From contig CACVBU010001102.1 of the NCBI GenBank assembly GCA_902728285.1, positions 2,064,335-2,128,334 of the forward strand: a DNA stretch of 64,000 bases, given 5' to 3'. The stretch's first letter is position 1. Each line of letters begins with the position of its first letter. This document shows positions 32,201-37,156 of the stretch, in pieces. This DNA is from Clytia hemisphaerica. Lineage: Eukaryota > Cnidaria > Hydrozoa > Leptothecata > Clytiidae. The notes beneath the pieces were generated by a model. That model worked only from the letters and a program-made list of their open reading frames with translations. It made no database searches and was not told the DNA's origin. The position numbers and the translations under genes are program-made.

Positions 32201-35041
32201 TTGTAAATAAAAGGAAGAAAAAAATCTTGCTCCACGTTTTTCTTTATTCATTACAAAAGATTCTATTTATTTCAATCTGCTGAATCAACATACATTATAA
32301 CTATGTAAAAGGTCGATGGCTTTAAGGTCAGATAATAAAAATAACGTGGTACTTTTCTTTTGACCGCTGAAAATATTTCCAAATATTAAAAAGTAACAAA
32401 CGAAATTTTTTATCGTTTAATATTTTAAATTAGGCTTTTAGAAATATCGTAAAATTATCAAGTGGGACCATTTATTAGGGACCTGAAAGTAATTATTCAC
32501 TTCTTGGTGTTCAACTCTGCAACTCGGGTCACAAAACAAACGTCATGTCCGTCAGACGCGAAGCCACTGGTATTTTAAGTGTACAAAAATCTTAGTTTCA
32601 AACGGGTAAAAAAAACTGAGGCTAAACTGTATTTTTGACCTCACTTTCAGTTCACCGCCAACGAGTTCCTGAAACACCGGAGGGAAGACAACGAAATGAT
32701 TTGATATGGAAGAAACAAGAACTAAACAGGTTTGCTCGTAATCATCATTGTTTGGCATCAATAGCCATGCATTTATAGTCCGTGAAAATCAGGGTCGCAA
32801 AATTGGACCCTTGTAGTTTCCACCCATTCTTTGAATCTCATTTTGTCTATGTGATGACAAATACGGTAGGATTTACCAGGATTTACCAACATTTTGCTCA
32901 AAAGCTTTCGTGTTCTCATTTTTACACCGTTAGTGTCTCGTCTCGCATAAACTTAAGGTTAACAAAAAAACATGGGCTACCATTTACCATGTACCATAAA
33001 AACTTTTGTTAAAAAAGGGGTAAAAAGAGGTACTGAGCTTGCAGTTTAATGGTGAATAGATTGATAGCCAAGGGGCTTCATTTTGTTGATTTTCTCAATA
33101 TCACTCATAATAAGATCTTTTTAAATCAAACCTCTATAAGTAAATGTCATCTCAACTCAAACAAGTTTTCTCGTCCCTTCAGTTAACAGTGCCTCATAAA
33201 GCCTACTCCATAACTCGAAATTTCCATAACAAATTTGTGGCCCAACGCGCGTGTTCGAGTTATAGAGATTCCACTGTATTTGTTATCTTTTTTCACAGGC
33301 GAGTATCTAAAGTTGACATACGGATGAAACCAATTGAAGAATCGCCCTTGAAGGATTTGACTTGTGAGTTATAGATTATATCAGACCGTGTACTAACTTT
33401 CGCAATCCCATGTGCTCCCACGATTACGCGTCTTAGGGTTCGATCATTTTCAACTGAAGTCAAATTGAGACCTTCAAATAGGTTCTTCGCACATGACTAT
33501 CTTTTCACACCCTTTTTAACTGTGCATTGCAAACTTGGTTCATAAAGATGAATGAAACCTTAAAATTAGGATTTTAAATTAAAGGAAAACACATCTCAAG
33601 TTTACGTACGCACTTAGCCGGTCAACGCCGAACTCATTCGGGGTTCGTCATCATCAGCCTCGTATCCGTAAATTCCAGGCTTAATTTACGTTACTGGTGG
33701 ACGCCAGAAGGTATTATCTGGCGCTACCATTAAAGTCAGATTGACATTTTTTTTCCGAGGTCTGAATCGCTGCTTCAAAAACAGACTCATGAATAGATAT
33801 AGAAAAACATAGAAAAGCTGATAAGACACAGTGGTGGAGGTTGCGCAATCACCAGCGTTAATCCTCCATATTTTCAACCTTCATGATATAGCTGACCGGG
33901 TAGCTCAGTCGGTAGAGCATTCACCTTACAATCTAAGGGTTGTGGGTTCGATCCCCGGTCACCGCCAACTCAGCGGATGAGTAGCTTAGATTGGGTAATC
34001 TGATCTAGGCGGTATTTACTGGGAGCTGAGAGTAGGTGTGGCGCTCCACCTCAACATTCGATCTCCCAGGTCTAGCGCAAATAGAAAAGGGGATAGACTC
34101 CCTCACTCCCGGCTCCGACAGCCACCAGATGAATATACTTACTTACTATGATATAGCTATAAATGCTCTTTATTTACTCTGGGAATCTCGTGTTTTCTCG
34201 GATTTGATTTGTTATGTTTTTCCTTATTTCAGCTCCTGTCAAGATCCCAACATCACTTCTACGTTCCAATTCGTTCAGTATGGCGACTCGCTCTTCTCCA
34301 CGGAAATTTTACGCCGTTCGTAGATTAACCTCTTCGCAAACGAAAGAAAGTGAAAGAGACTCTAAGGAGGAGTGCCCCGAAAAACCAAGACAAAACATAA
34401 AGAGTATTCTATTCTCGAATTTTCAATCGCCAACTTCGAAATCAGTTTTTCCACCTGAAGAAAAAACTGACAACGACACTACTAAACATGAGTTAAAACG
34501 CTCACAAAAAACTCGCCGTAATATTTTTAGTTCACGTAGTCTTTCTGAAGCTAGCGGCGCAGATACGCTGTCTTTCGAATCAACAGACGTGACTTGTTTC
34601 TCACCTCCGCGGGAGAGAGCATGTAAAAGACTTCGACTCTCCATCAGCGATGATAACACAACGAGTAGCCAAACAAAGCTACCCTTGTCCGATAATACCA
34701 TGGACTGGCTGTCCGAAATTGAGCAAAACGGGAACAATCAAAATAATACGGAAGATGTAACAACACCATCTCTGAATTTGAGTTTCCGGGAAGCTTTCGA
34801 AGAACTAAACAAACAAACACCTGACTCTAATACTTCTCCGAGCTTTCTCAAAAAGCCATTCGGTGCTATGAACGAAACGGTCAAACAGTCGCCAACAATC
34901 GTCCGCGCGGGCAATGAGAAAATCACCGTCTCGCCGCTACTTTCAGTATCCAGTATTGAAATGCTTGAAAGTGCTCCTATTTTATCGCCTGTTTCAAAAA
35001 GAAAGAAATCCAAAAATCGAAGGACTTTAACAATGGATTGA
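4577..35041 (+). CDS. TICRR: Treslin / TICRR, TopBP1-interacting replication initiation regulator (multi-exon)
   Basis: Treslin is the animal counterpart of yeast Sld3. CDK-phosphorylated Treslin binds TopBP1 and, with MTBP, helps load Cdc45 on the MCM helicase in the nucleus. Exons read from splice sites and phase: 4577-5200, 5626-5845, 6513-6683, 6794-6852, (7922-7951 tentative), 8530-8710, 8923-9164, 9445-9588, 9951-10015, 11042-11125, 14617-14714, 28108-28204, 29085-29167, 29782-29994, 31135-31292, 31945-32016, 32651-32729, 33299-33363, 34233-35041. Together they encode about 1150 residues, shorter than the roughly 1900 of vertebrates. In order: a conserved N-terminal domain, a charged coiled coil (about 420-500), the Sld3/Treslin domain (about 550-710), CDK/TopBP1 sites (about 845-880) and a Ser/Thr-rich tail. 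Phases agree everywhere except between 6852 and 8530, where frame 0 must become frame 1, so an exon there is missing or misjudged. Identity is firm from several exons. Confidence 0.9.
5372..5560 (+). repeat. Tandem duplication in TICRR intron 1 (period 95)
   Basis: AGTCTTTTCG-AAAGAGCG begins at 5372 and again at 5467, followed in both copies by AAACTCTTTGAAATTGTAA and a TCCAGTTGA phrase. There are two imperfect copies with no coding sense. Confidence 0.75.
5734..6032 (+). repeat. Recent 153-bp tandem duplication spanning the 3' end of TICRR exon 2 and its donor
   Basis: Bases 5734-5878 are repeated at 5887-6031 with only about three substitutions (CCC to ATC region, CGA to CTA). Copy 1 contains the last 112 bases of exon 2 and the donor CTCG|GTAAGT at 5846. 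Copy 2 repeats that donor at 5999. Reading through copy 1 into copy 2 meets an in-frame TGA at 5857-5859, so use of the second donor would truncate the protein. Confidence 0.9.
7717..7871. mobile_element. MITE, Tc1/mariner-like (TA target duplication), copy 1
   Basis: Terminal inverted repeats TTCATGATATGCACCACTG and CAGTGGTGCATATCATGAA are perfect and flanked by TA on both sides. An internal palindrome (CACTCAATACGTCACTT against AAGTGACTTATTGAGTG) is also present. The related copy is at 8099-8223. It lies in a TICRR intron. Confidence 0.88.
7922..7951 (+). CDS. TICRR: Tentative 30-base TICRR microexon
   Basis: A TTCTTATATAG acceptor precedes ten open codons (N Q L K C L S L E T in phase 0), and a good GTGAGA donor follows. 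It fits the phase of exon 6794-6852, but its own end phase (0) does not fit exon 8530-8710 (needs 1). It is either not an exon or one more exon is missing downstream. Confidence 0.3.
8099..8223. mobile_element. MITE, Tc1/mariner-like (TA target duplication), copy 2
   Basis: The left end TTCATGATATGCACCATTGC matches copy 1 at 7717. The right end is GTAATCATGAA, with TA on both sides. The interior is a long hairpin: TGATTGGTTGAAAGTGACGT pairs with ACGTCACTTACAACCAATCA. Confidence 0.85.
8923..9164 (+). CDS. TICRR: TICRR exon, charged coiled-coil segment
   Basis: The exon follows the acceptor TTCGTTCAG and ends at AAAG|GTTAAT, in phase 2, out phase 1. It encodes a long Lys/Glu heptad-like stretch (LEKKQKKAKDEAEKLKKEKE), then Gln/Ser-rich and Lys-rich sequence (KKKTKSRRLK) that could act as a nuclear localisation signal. 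The next exon (9445-9588) continues with MSWVRWRLQEYTQRQ and more charged sequence. Confidence 0.85.
9951..14714 (+). CDS. TICRR: TICRR exons 9951-10015, 11042-11125, 14617-14714: start of Sld3/Treslin domain
   Basis: Three phase-consistent exons encode EEMKRYLQLEWESLEAA, EFLKHRLVERFVMTPIQFF and a helix containing LKGLFIKKLKEIRQE. They continue into 28108-28204 (LLQVHLLMECGTAMQGHP), which aligns with the LQVFLRLEMCLQCPS-type helix of the vertebrate Sld3/Treslin domain. The family role of this domain is Cdc45 recruitment. Only the three listed intervals are coding; the rest is intron. Confidence 0.85.
10132..10553. mobile_element. Inverted-repeat element with GGGGGCGTTTATTCGAG motifs
   Basis: The left end TACTGTATTACTTGGGCG is matched by the right end TTCGAAGTAATACGTA in inverse orientation. 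The interior repeats GGCGTTTATT in both orientations several times. No coding capacity. It lies in a TICRR intron, and other G-rich elements with TTTATT phrases are at 36506 and 60395. Confidence 0.6.
11648..12500 (+). repeat. Satellite-like tandem repeat, unit about 180 bp, interrupted by a MITE
   Basis: The phrase TTTCTGGATCTGTC (or close variants) recurs at about 11728, 12122, 12300 and 12485, with shared ATGCAGCTCATGTGTAAA and CAAACTCGACACA segments. Spacings are about 394, 178 and 185. The long first interval is explained by an inserted 204-bp element at 11777-11980. Confidence 0.75.
11777..11980. mobile_element. MITE with TA target duplication inside the 180-bp satellite
   Basis: The arms TACCGTGA...GGGTAACTTGCAT and ATGCAAGTTACCC...TCACGGTA are inverted and continue through GCAAACATGCATAGCCCTCA. 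TA flanks both ends. Its length accounts for the excess spacing between the first two satellite units, which dates its insertion after the array formed. Confidence 0.82.
12501..14616. other. Gene-free intronic stretch
   Basis: I see no coding exon. It contains AT-rich unique sequence, a 28-base direct repeat with a near-palindromic GTCACGCCGTGAC core (13453 and 13618), and a segment around 14250-14300 (GCTGGGCCTTCACGCCC) resembling the inverse of 11150-11175. Confidence 0.5.
13453..13645 (+). repeat. Direct repeat pair with near-palindromic core
   Basis: The 28 bases GTTTTTGTCACGCCG...GGAAAATTT occur at 13453-13480 and 13618-13645, 165 bases apart, essentially identical. The core GTCACGCCGTGAC is almost self-complementary. 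Confidence 0.7.
15085..15090 (-). terminator. Polyadenylation signal AATAAA for the nested receptor
   Basis: On the minus strand AATAAA lies about 10 bases after the receptor stop codon. This implies a very short 3' UTR, or a signal that is not used. Confidence 0.4.
15101..16141 (-). CDS. Rhodopsin-family 7-transmembrane receptor, single exon, nested in TICRR intron
   Basis: This intact 346-residue frame runs from ATG to stop without introns. Seven hydrophobic segments lie at roughly 37-58, 71-93, 103-126, 143-164, 181-200, 230-257 and 270-293. Class A landmarks are D79 in LSITD (TM2), R128 in FLRNLAI (the DRY position, with D and Y replaced), W151 in TM4, CILP (243-246) in place of CWxP, and N289-ALAY293 in place of NPxxY. 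The N-terminus has NIT and NST sequons. C100 sits where the TM3 disulphide cysteine is expected, but the second extracellular loop has no cysteine. The tail holds CC at 309-310. It is a plasma-membrane receptor with unknown ligand. AATAAA follows the stop at once on this strand (15090-15085). It sits antisense in the 14715-28107 intron. Intactness argues for a functional gene. Confidence 0.85.
   Translation of the reverse strand: MNLKCIYFLLYFHHIKNITVNNSTSQTSDTQFNVIDTLIKSLIYLLSTMTNVGLIVGLKKTKKNLTLPQKLYIYLSITDAATGLFMPYSIIFGNSSAGTCTTNSLGMVISIYTFGLGLGTFSLISFLRNLAIRKPFYTVSTRKIYSILIGWNAFVTLTCIYVFFTYEPTYTSPYLYSTHWIFKGFVVGAMVILTIVLNLWSKRTLAKQSRLSTMEMECELRMRKRNTTAVSILNIISLIYAVCILPLCCYYIVIGVLMSMYKGNEDLLLTILKVSVFVHLPLFPCSGLNALAYMLKDKHIKRYFKRKFCCKKVTERSGSMVAGAGCSNFKLTNLHDNCSSTTIKNV
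16985..18003 (+). repeat. Tandem array, about 8 copies of a 123-126 bp unit
   Basis: ATGCTCAT(C)TTTTTCGCCAT recurs with GCT starting at 17033, 17158, 17282, 17408, 17532, 17655, 17781 and 17904. Units carry GATTTGATTCTTATAAAG, GTTTACTTTGTAAGAACTAA and TTACCGAAAG. Two subtypes alternate: one with CATCTTTTTCGCCATAC, one with CAATTTTTCGCCATCC. That pattern suggests higher-order duplication of unit pairs. Confidence 0.92.
18064..19117. mobile_element. Inverted-repeat element packed with ATTACTCCC motifs
   Basis: The left end CGGCCTGTAACGGTAAATCT is matched inversely by the right end ATATTTTACTGTGACACCGG. Near both ends the motif (A/T)TTACTCCC or its complement GGGAGTAAT is repeated many times: forward-sense on the left, complementary on the right. 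The ends are therefore multi-hairpin structures, as in foldback-type elements. No transposase is visible. Confidence 0.68.
20432..20719. mobile_element. MITE-like inverted-repeat element with ACCCCCTGTTGAGGAGGTCC arms
   Basis: The left arm TGGGCTTTTCAAGAAAAAAA continues ACCGTATACCCCCTGTTGAG; the right arm is its close reverse complement (CTCAACAGGGGGTGTATGG, ending AAAAGCCCA). The interior contains three or more CTGGAATTCC(A/G)(T/G)GGGG phrases. Confidence 0.75.
21240..21523 (+). pseudogene. C-terminal fragment of a LINE-type reverse transcriptase polyprotein
   Basis: The open frame starts with VTDILTNRRLQFAGHCFRA, continues EIISRLLFWSPTG, then LTFLDTLKRETGLEIEEI and QDRVLWKE, and ends in an Asp-rich tail. 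The RRLQFAGHCFR and DTLKR..G patterns are typical of the region after the reverse transcriptase of non-LTR retrotransposons. The catalytic domain is absent, so this is a 5'-truncated dead copy. The clade cannot be fixed from this piece. Confidence 0.7.
21940..23780 (+). mobile_element. 5'-truncated Penelope-like element with GIY-YIG endonuclease, interrupted by another transposon
   Basis: The first coding piece (about 21975-22254) reads VKVYRKPTHTDQYLNYNSNH and then a helix-rich stretch typical of the C-terminal side of Penelope-like reverse transcriptases. An 805-bp element interrupts it. Coding resumes after 23068 (LPYIAGTIE, then LRRQLSEPKDTVP and VVYKIPY) with frameshifts. The GIY-YIG domain follows at about 23220-23518 (TYIGESKRSFGVRYKEH, then IADHCWENDHE). 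The tail GATGATGGGAGAAGAATTTC (23714) is characteristic of 3' ends in this class. The upstream catalytic YxDD region is missing, and stops and frameshifts show it is inactive. Confidence 0.85.
22255..23059. mobile_element. 805-bp non-autonomous DNA transposon with 9-bp target duplication, nested in the Penelope-like element
   Basis: Ends GGGTTGGTCTAAAAAGCAGG and CCTGCTTTTTAGACCAACCC are perfect inverted repeats, with subterminal copies of AGCCAATTGGGC and GGTACCCCA. The 9-base AGAAGAAAA flanks both sides (22246-22254 and 23060-23068). A 9-bp duplication fits Mutator-like elements. There is no transposase. The Penelope coding frame is broken exactly at the duplication, so the order of events is clear. 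Confidence 0.9.
24498..24851. mobile_element. MITE of the CCCGGGG...GTACTT family, copy 1
   Basis: The left arm is CCCGGGGTGGGTACTAGG with GGTATGTGCGGACGG; the right arm is CCGTCCGCACATACCC with CCTAAGTACCCCCCC. GATCCTGAA flanks both sides (24489-24497 and 24852-24860). Inside, CCCTTAGAGAGACT is repeated about five times in one orientation. Related copies are at 28363 and 60842. Target-duplication length suggests hAT-like or a similar superfamily. Confidence 0.85.
25784..26910. mobile_element. Inverted-repeat element (TTAGACCATATTC ends) containing a nested element
   Basis: The left end TTAGACCATATTCAGACG continues to CATGGTTTCGTACCGTTCCG. The right end is an imperfect reverse complement (GATACGAAACCGTAACGTCTG, then AACATGGTATTAG). 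Between the arms lies a second inverted-repeat element (25925-26826). A short relative is at 28601-28822. Confidence 0.7.
25925..26826. mobile_element. Nested element with CATGGTTTCTGCC / GGCAGAAACCATG ends
   Basis: A perfect 13-base inverted repeat bounds about 900 bases. Subterminal runs such as CCCCCCTTAAAATG on the left and TTAAAAGG, CCCCTAAGGGGGG on the right also mirror each other. It splits the outer element near its left end. A C/G-tract-rich stretch around 26380-26600 resembles 27430-27650. Confidence 0.6.
28108..29994 (+). CDS. TICRR: TICRR exons 28108-28204, 29085-29167, 29782-29994: end of Sld3/Treslin domain
   Basis: The three exons join in phase (2 in, then 0, then 2). They read CLLQVHLLMECGTAMQ, then IVTFLRALIFEESIEFVRN, then FVERNKELLLDIYEEMMFEI and PPSLEDF. 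This matches the vertebrate segment where two long helices end in a conserved Pro-rich turn before the acidic linker. The exon at 29782 ends with an acidic Ser/Pro-rich linker (DEEDERSPSPRS), a plausible kinase substrate. Only the listed intervals are coding. Confidence 0.88.
28363..28592. mobile_element. MITE of the CCCGGGG...GTACTT family, copy 2
   Basis: Ends CCCGGGGCACTTGATTC and TTGAGTACCTCCTCCCCCC are inverted, and the 8-base GGTGTTTC flanks both sides (28355-28362 and 28593-28600). Inside, CGACCCTTACAG phrases recur. The short reading frame here is repeat translation. Confidence 0.8.
28601..28822. mobile_element. Short relative of the TTAGACCAT...GTCTAA element
   Basis: The left end AGACCATGTTCTTATG and right end GTTGTGAACATAGTCT are inverted with one mismatch. 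The interior keeps GGTTTAGTACCG and CGTATCGGAACGG, which match the arms of 25784-26910. It abuts the target duplication of the preceding MITE. Confidence 0.6.
30588..31200 (+). repeat. Degenerate direct repeats (about 235-bp unit) including a decayed copy of a TICRR exon start
   Basis: AAGAAGAT(C/T)TTAG(T/C)TCTC with GGAAATCTCA follows at about 30597, 30830 and 31062. The last unit contains the true exon beginning at 31135. The middle unit contains a related 53-base segment at 30901-30953 with about seven substitutions. The real acceptor TTTACAG is TTTACTG in the middle unit, so the duplicate exon cannot be spliced in. Confidence 0.8.
31500..31752. mobile_element. MITE with TA target duplication in a TICRR intron
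   Basis: The left arm ATTACAAGGTCTCAAAAGAA continues GGTTGTCTACTGCTCATTCC; the right arm is its reverse complement with at most one difference, ending GAGACCTTGTAAT. TA flanks both sides. The interior carries GCCGTTACTAGCAACCCTG twice. High arm identity suggests recent origin. Confidence 0.88.
32651..33363 (+). CDS. TICRR: TICRR exons 32651-32729 and 33299-33363: CDK / TopBP1 docking region
   Basis: The first exon encodes RQRVPETPEGRQRND and the second encodes VDIRMKPIEESPLKDL. In human Treslin the two CDK sites required for TopBP1 BRCT binding (T969 and S1001) lie in ETP and EESP contexts, separated by about 30 residues. Here ETP and EESP are separated by about the same distance. Only the two intervals are coding (phases 1-2 and 2-1). 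Phosphorylation is inferred from conservation. Confidence 0.85.
33894..34147 (+). mobile_element. tRNA-derived SINE with 11-bp target duplication
   Basis: The head GACCGGGTAGCTCAGTCGGT followed by AGAGC is a tRNA-like 5' end with a polymerase III box A. Box B, GGTTCGATCCC, is at 33945-33955. The anticodon arm does not pair, so it is not a functional tRNA. A non-tRNA body ends in an ACTT repeat tail. The 11-base ATGATATAGCT flanks both sides (33883-33893 and 34148-34158), marking LINE-type target-primed insertion. It lies about 75 bases before the acceptor of the last TICRR exon. Confidence 0.9.
34233..35041 (+). CDS. TICRR: TICRR last exon, Ser/Thr-rich C-terminal tail
   Basis: The acceptor CTTATTTCAG is followed by 269 codons and a TGA. 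The start IPTSLLRSNSFSM, SSPRKFYAVRRL continues directly from the TopBP1-docking exons, as in vertebrates. The rest is low-complexity Ser/Thr/Asn-rich with many SP/TP sites (FQSPTSKS, FSPPRER, LSPVSKRKK) and a basic C-terminus. The vertebrate C-terminal extension of several hundred further residues is absent. Confidence 0.9.
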
Positions 35042-37156
35042 TGTGTGCAATTTTGATGATTTAAATTTCTGAACGAATAATTTTTTTACTAATGTTGTAA
35101 TGGTGGTGGTGCCTAAAAGGGAGGGCTAGAAAAATGGGTTGTTGTTGCGAGGGGCTCGAAATTATAAGCTTGAATACCCCAAAATAAGATAGATAATCGA
35201 TTAAAAATTAGCCTACCTTATTGGTATTAATTTTCGCGAATTACAAAATTTCGCGAAATTTAATACCGTTTAAATTTTTCAAAAATACAAAATGGCGAAA
35301 TTAAATATACGTGAAAAATGTTAAAAATAGGCCGAAATTTAAAATACTTATTTGTCACACTAGTTTCTATTTTTGCCACTATTTTCGGTATGTTTACACC
35401 AAATACGTTGTGTTTCAAGCGAAATCAGTCATTTTCTTGCTTTATTCCCACTTTTTGAAAATGCCCAATTTAGTGAATCGCGAAATTTAATACACGCGAA
35501 ACACGTTTCCTCGAAAAAAATTCGCAAATTCGGGGTAAAAGTAGGTTTTAATTTTGACAGTCTTTGACCACCACAAAATATTGTGGCCCTTTAAATCGCC
35601 TGTAATGATAATTTTAATTTTTGAGCAATATAAATTTTGTTAATAGTTGAATTTTAAAAACTTGTCTCGCTTGGAAATATTCTTGATCATATTTTAGCAA
35701 AAGTTTTAATTACTTTGATTTCGTTGATGAATCGGGGTCTTAAAATTTGCTGGAAAATAGGTTATAATGTCCAGGTATTTCTTCGTTAAAAAAGTTTAGG
35801 ACTTGTTTACAGCTAACGTTCTCTGTAGCTAGAGTTCATGAGGAATTGGATTTTCATCGAATATAGGCGCGTATCGAATTGTCAAGCGTCGTTTATGAGA
35901 GTTTCTTGTGGACAGTGACTTTCAATATTATTGAATAATGAAGCGCGTGGATAGTAAAACGTCGAATTAGAGAACGTCAACTGTATTTTTTAATTCGTCT
36001 GAGAGGTTTTCTTTTTGTTTCGCTAAGAGTACCATATAAGACTTGTTTTACTTCAATATATCTTTGAGGGTTCTTCAATGAAATTTTATTTAAAAATTCT
36101 CTCTTGAAATCTTTATACTCAGAATCCTTTGTATTCAAAAAAACCCAGCTTGAAAGAATATTTTTACATATCATTACAATAAACTGGACATCCCAAAGAA
36201 TTTCATAATTTAGTTTGTGGTGCATTTTTCTAATTATGATTAAAACCCGACACAGCAAGATTTTTTGTTGTGTATCAATATGTTCTTTTTTGTAAATATT
36301 CTAGTATCTTTTTAGGGCTTCAGGTCTCAAACATGTTTGGATAGGTATGTAGGTGTATCTCACTGACTTTTATAAACCCTGGACTAAAGTATGAAGGCCA
36401 TCTTTGATCGGTGCTTTTAGAAAACTTGTACCCTAATGACACCAGTCCGTTATTTTTATCCCAACTGACTGAAAAAAATCCTACCGGGTCTGTCTAATGG
36501 TAGTACTCTTAGGTTCCAAATAAACGGGGCGCTCGAATAAAAGGGGGGGGGGGGGGTGGTGTTGGAAGATTTTCTAGATTTTAATAAACGAGGGGGACCT
36601 AATTGCCGGGGGGGTTGGAAATTGTACTTCTGAAACCCAAAAATAAGGTAAAAATAGGCTAAAATCAGGCTATTTAGAGCAAAATAAGGGGCCTTCTCTT
36701 TGACAGCTGAAAATATTCTTAGACATTAATAAACGGGGGGGGGGTCCTAATAAGGTCCGAGGGAGTTGGAAAATTTTCGAAAAATTAACAAGCGAGGGGG
36801 GGGGCGTTTATTTGGAACCTAAGAGTACTGATTCAATGAAAATTCTGTTTGAAAAAGTTCTGGCCCACATAGGGTATAGGGGATAGTAGTGCTATCATTA
36901 GAGTACAACTTTCAAAAACTCCGATCAAAGATTTTGCTTGACCAGGAAACTGTGTCCAGAGTTTATAATGATCAGTGGAGTATCTATATGAATCAATTTT
37001 ACACCAATTCACACGTTAAATTCAGTATCATTGCATAGCGAATTGGGCAGGTATTTCAATTTTGAGAAATATATAATCTTTGGATGAGCAACAGCGAATT
37101 TTTCGATTACACAACGAATTGTTTGATATTTATTTTCTAGTTATATCACAACGAAA
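35042..37156. other. Intergenic region TICRR to membrane-protein gene
   Basis: No coding exon seen. A stretch at 35210-35530 is rich in TTCGCGAA and CGCGAAATTTAAT phrases in both orientations and looks like another degenerate inverted repeat. A clear MITE lies at 36506-36825. TTTTCTAG at 37132-37140 could be the acceptor of a 5' UTR intron for the next gene. Confidence 0.5.
36506..36825. mobile_element. MITE with TA target duplication and G-tract interior
   Basis: Ends CTCTTAGGTTCCAAATAAAC and GTTTATTTGGAACCTAAGAG are perfect inverted repeats flanked by TA. The interior has long G runs and AATAAACG phrases. The right half of a second copy is at 60395-60458 in the ELL gene. Confidence 0.88.

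Noticed and set aside
33894..33966. tRNA gene
   Set aside because: Boxes A and B are good, but the anticodon stem does not pair and the acceptor pairing overlaps the T arm; target duplications and a repeat tail show it is the head of a SINE.
34423..35013. Antisense open frames over the last TICRR exon
   Set aside because: Shadows of the coding strand; the sense frame continues the TICRR phase and sequence.
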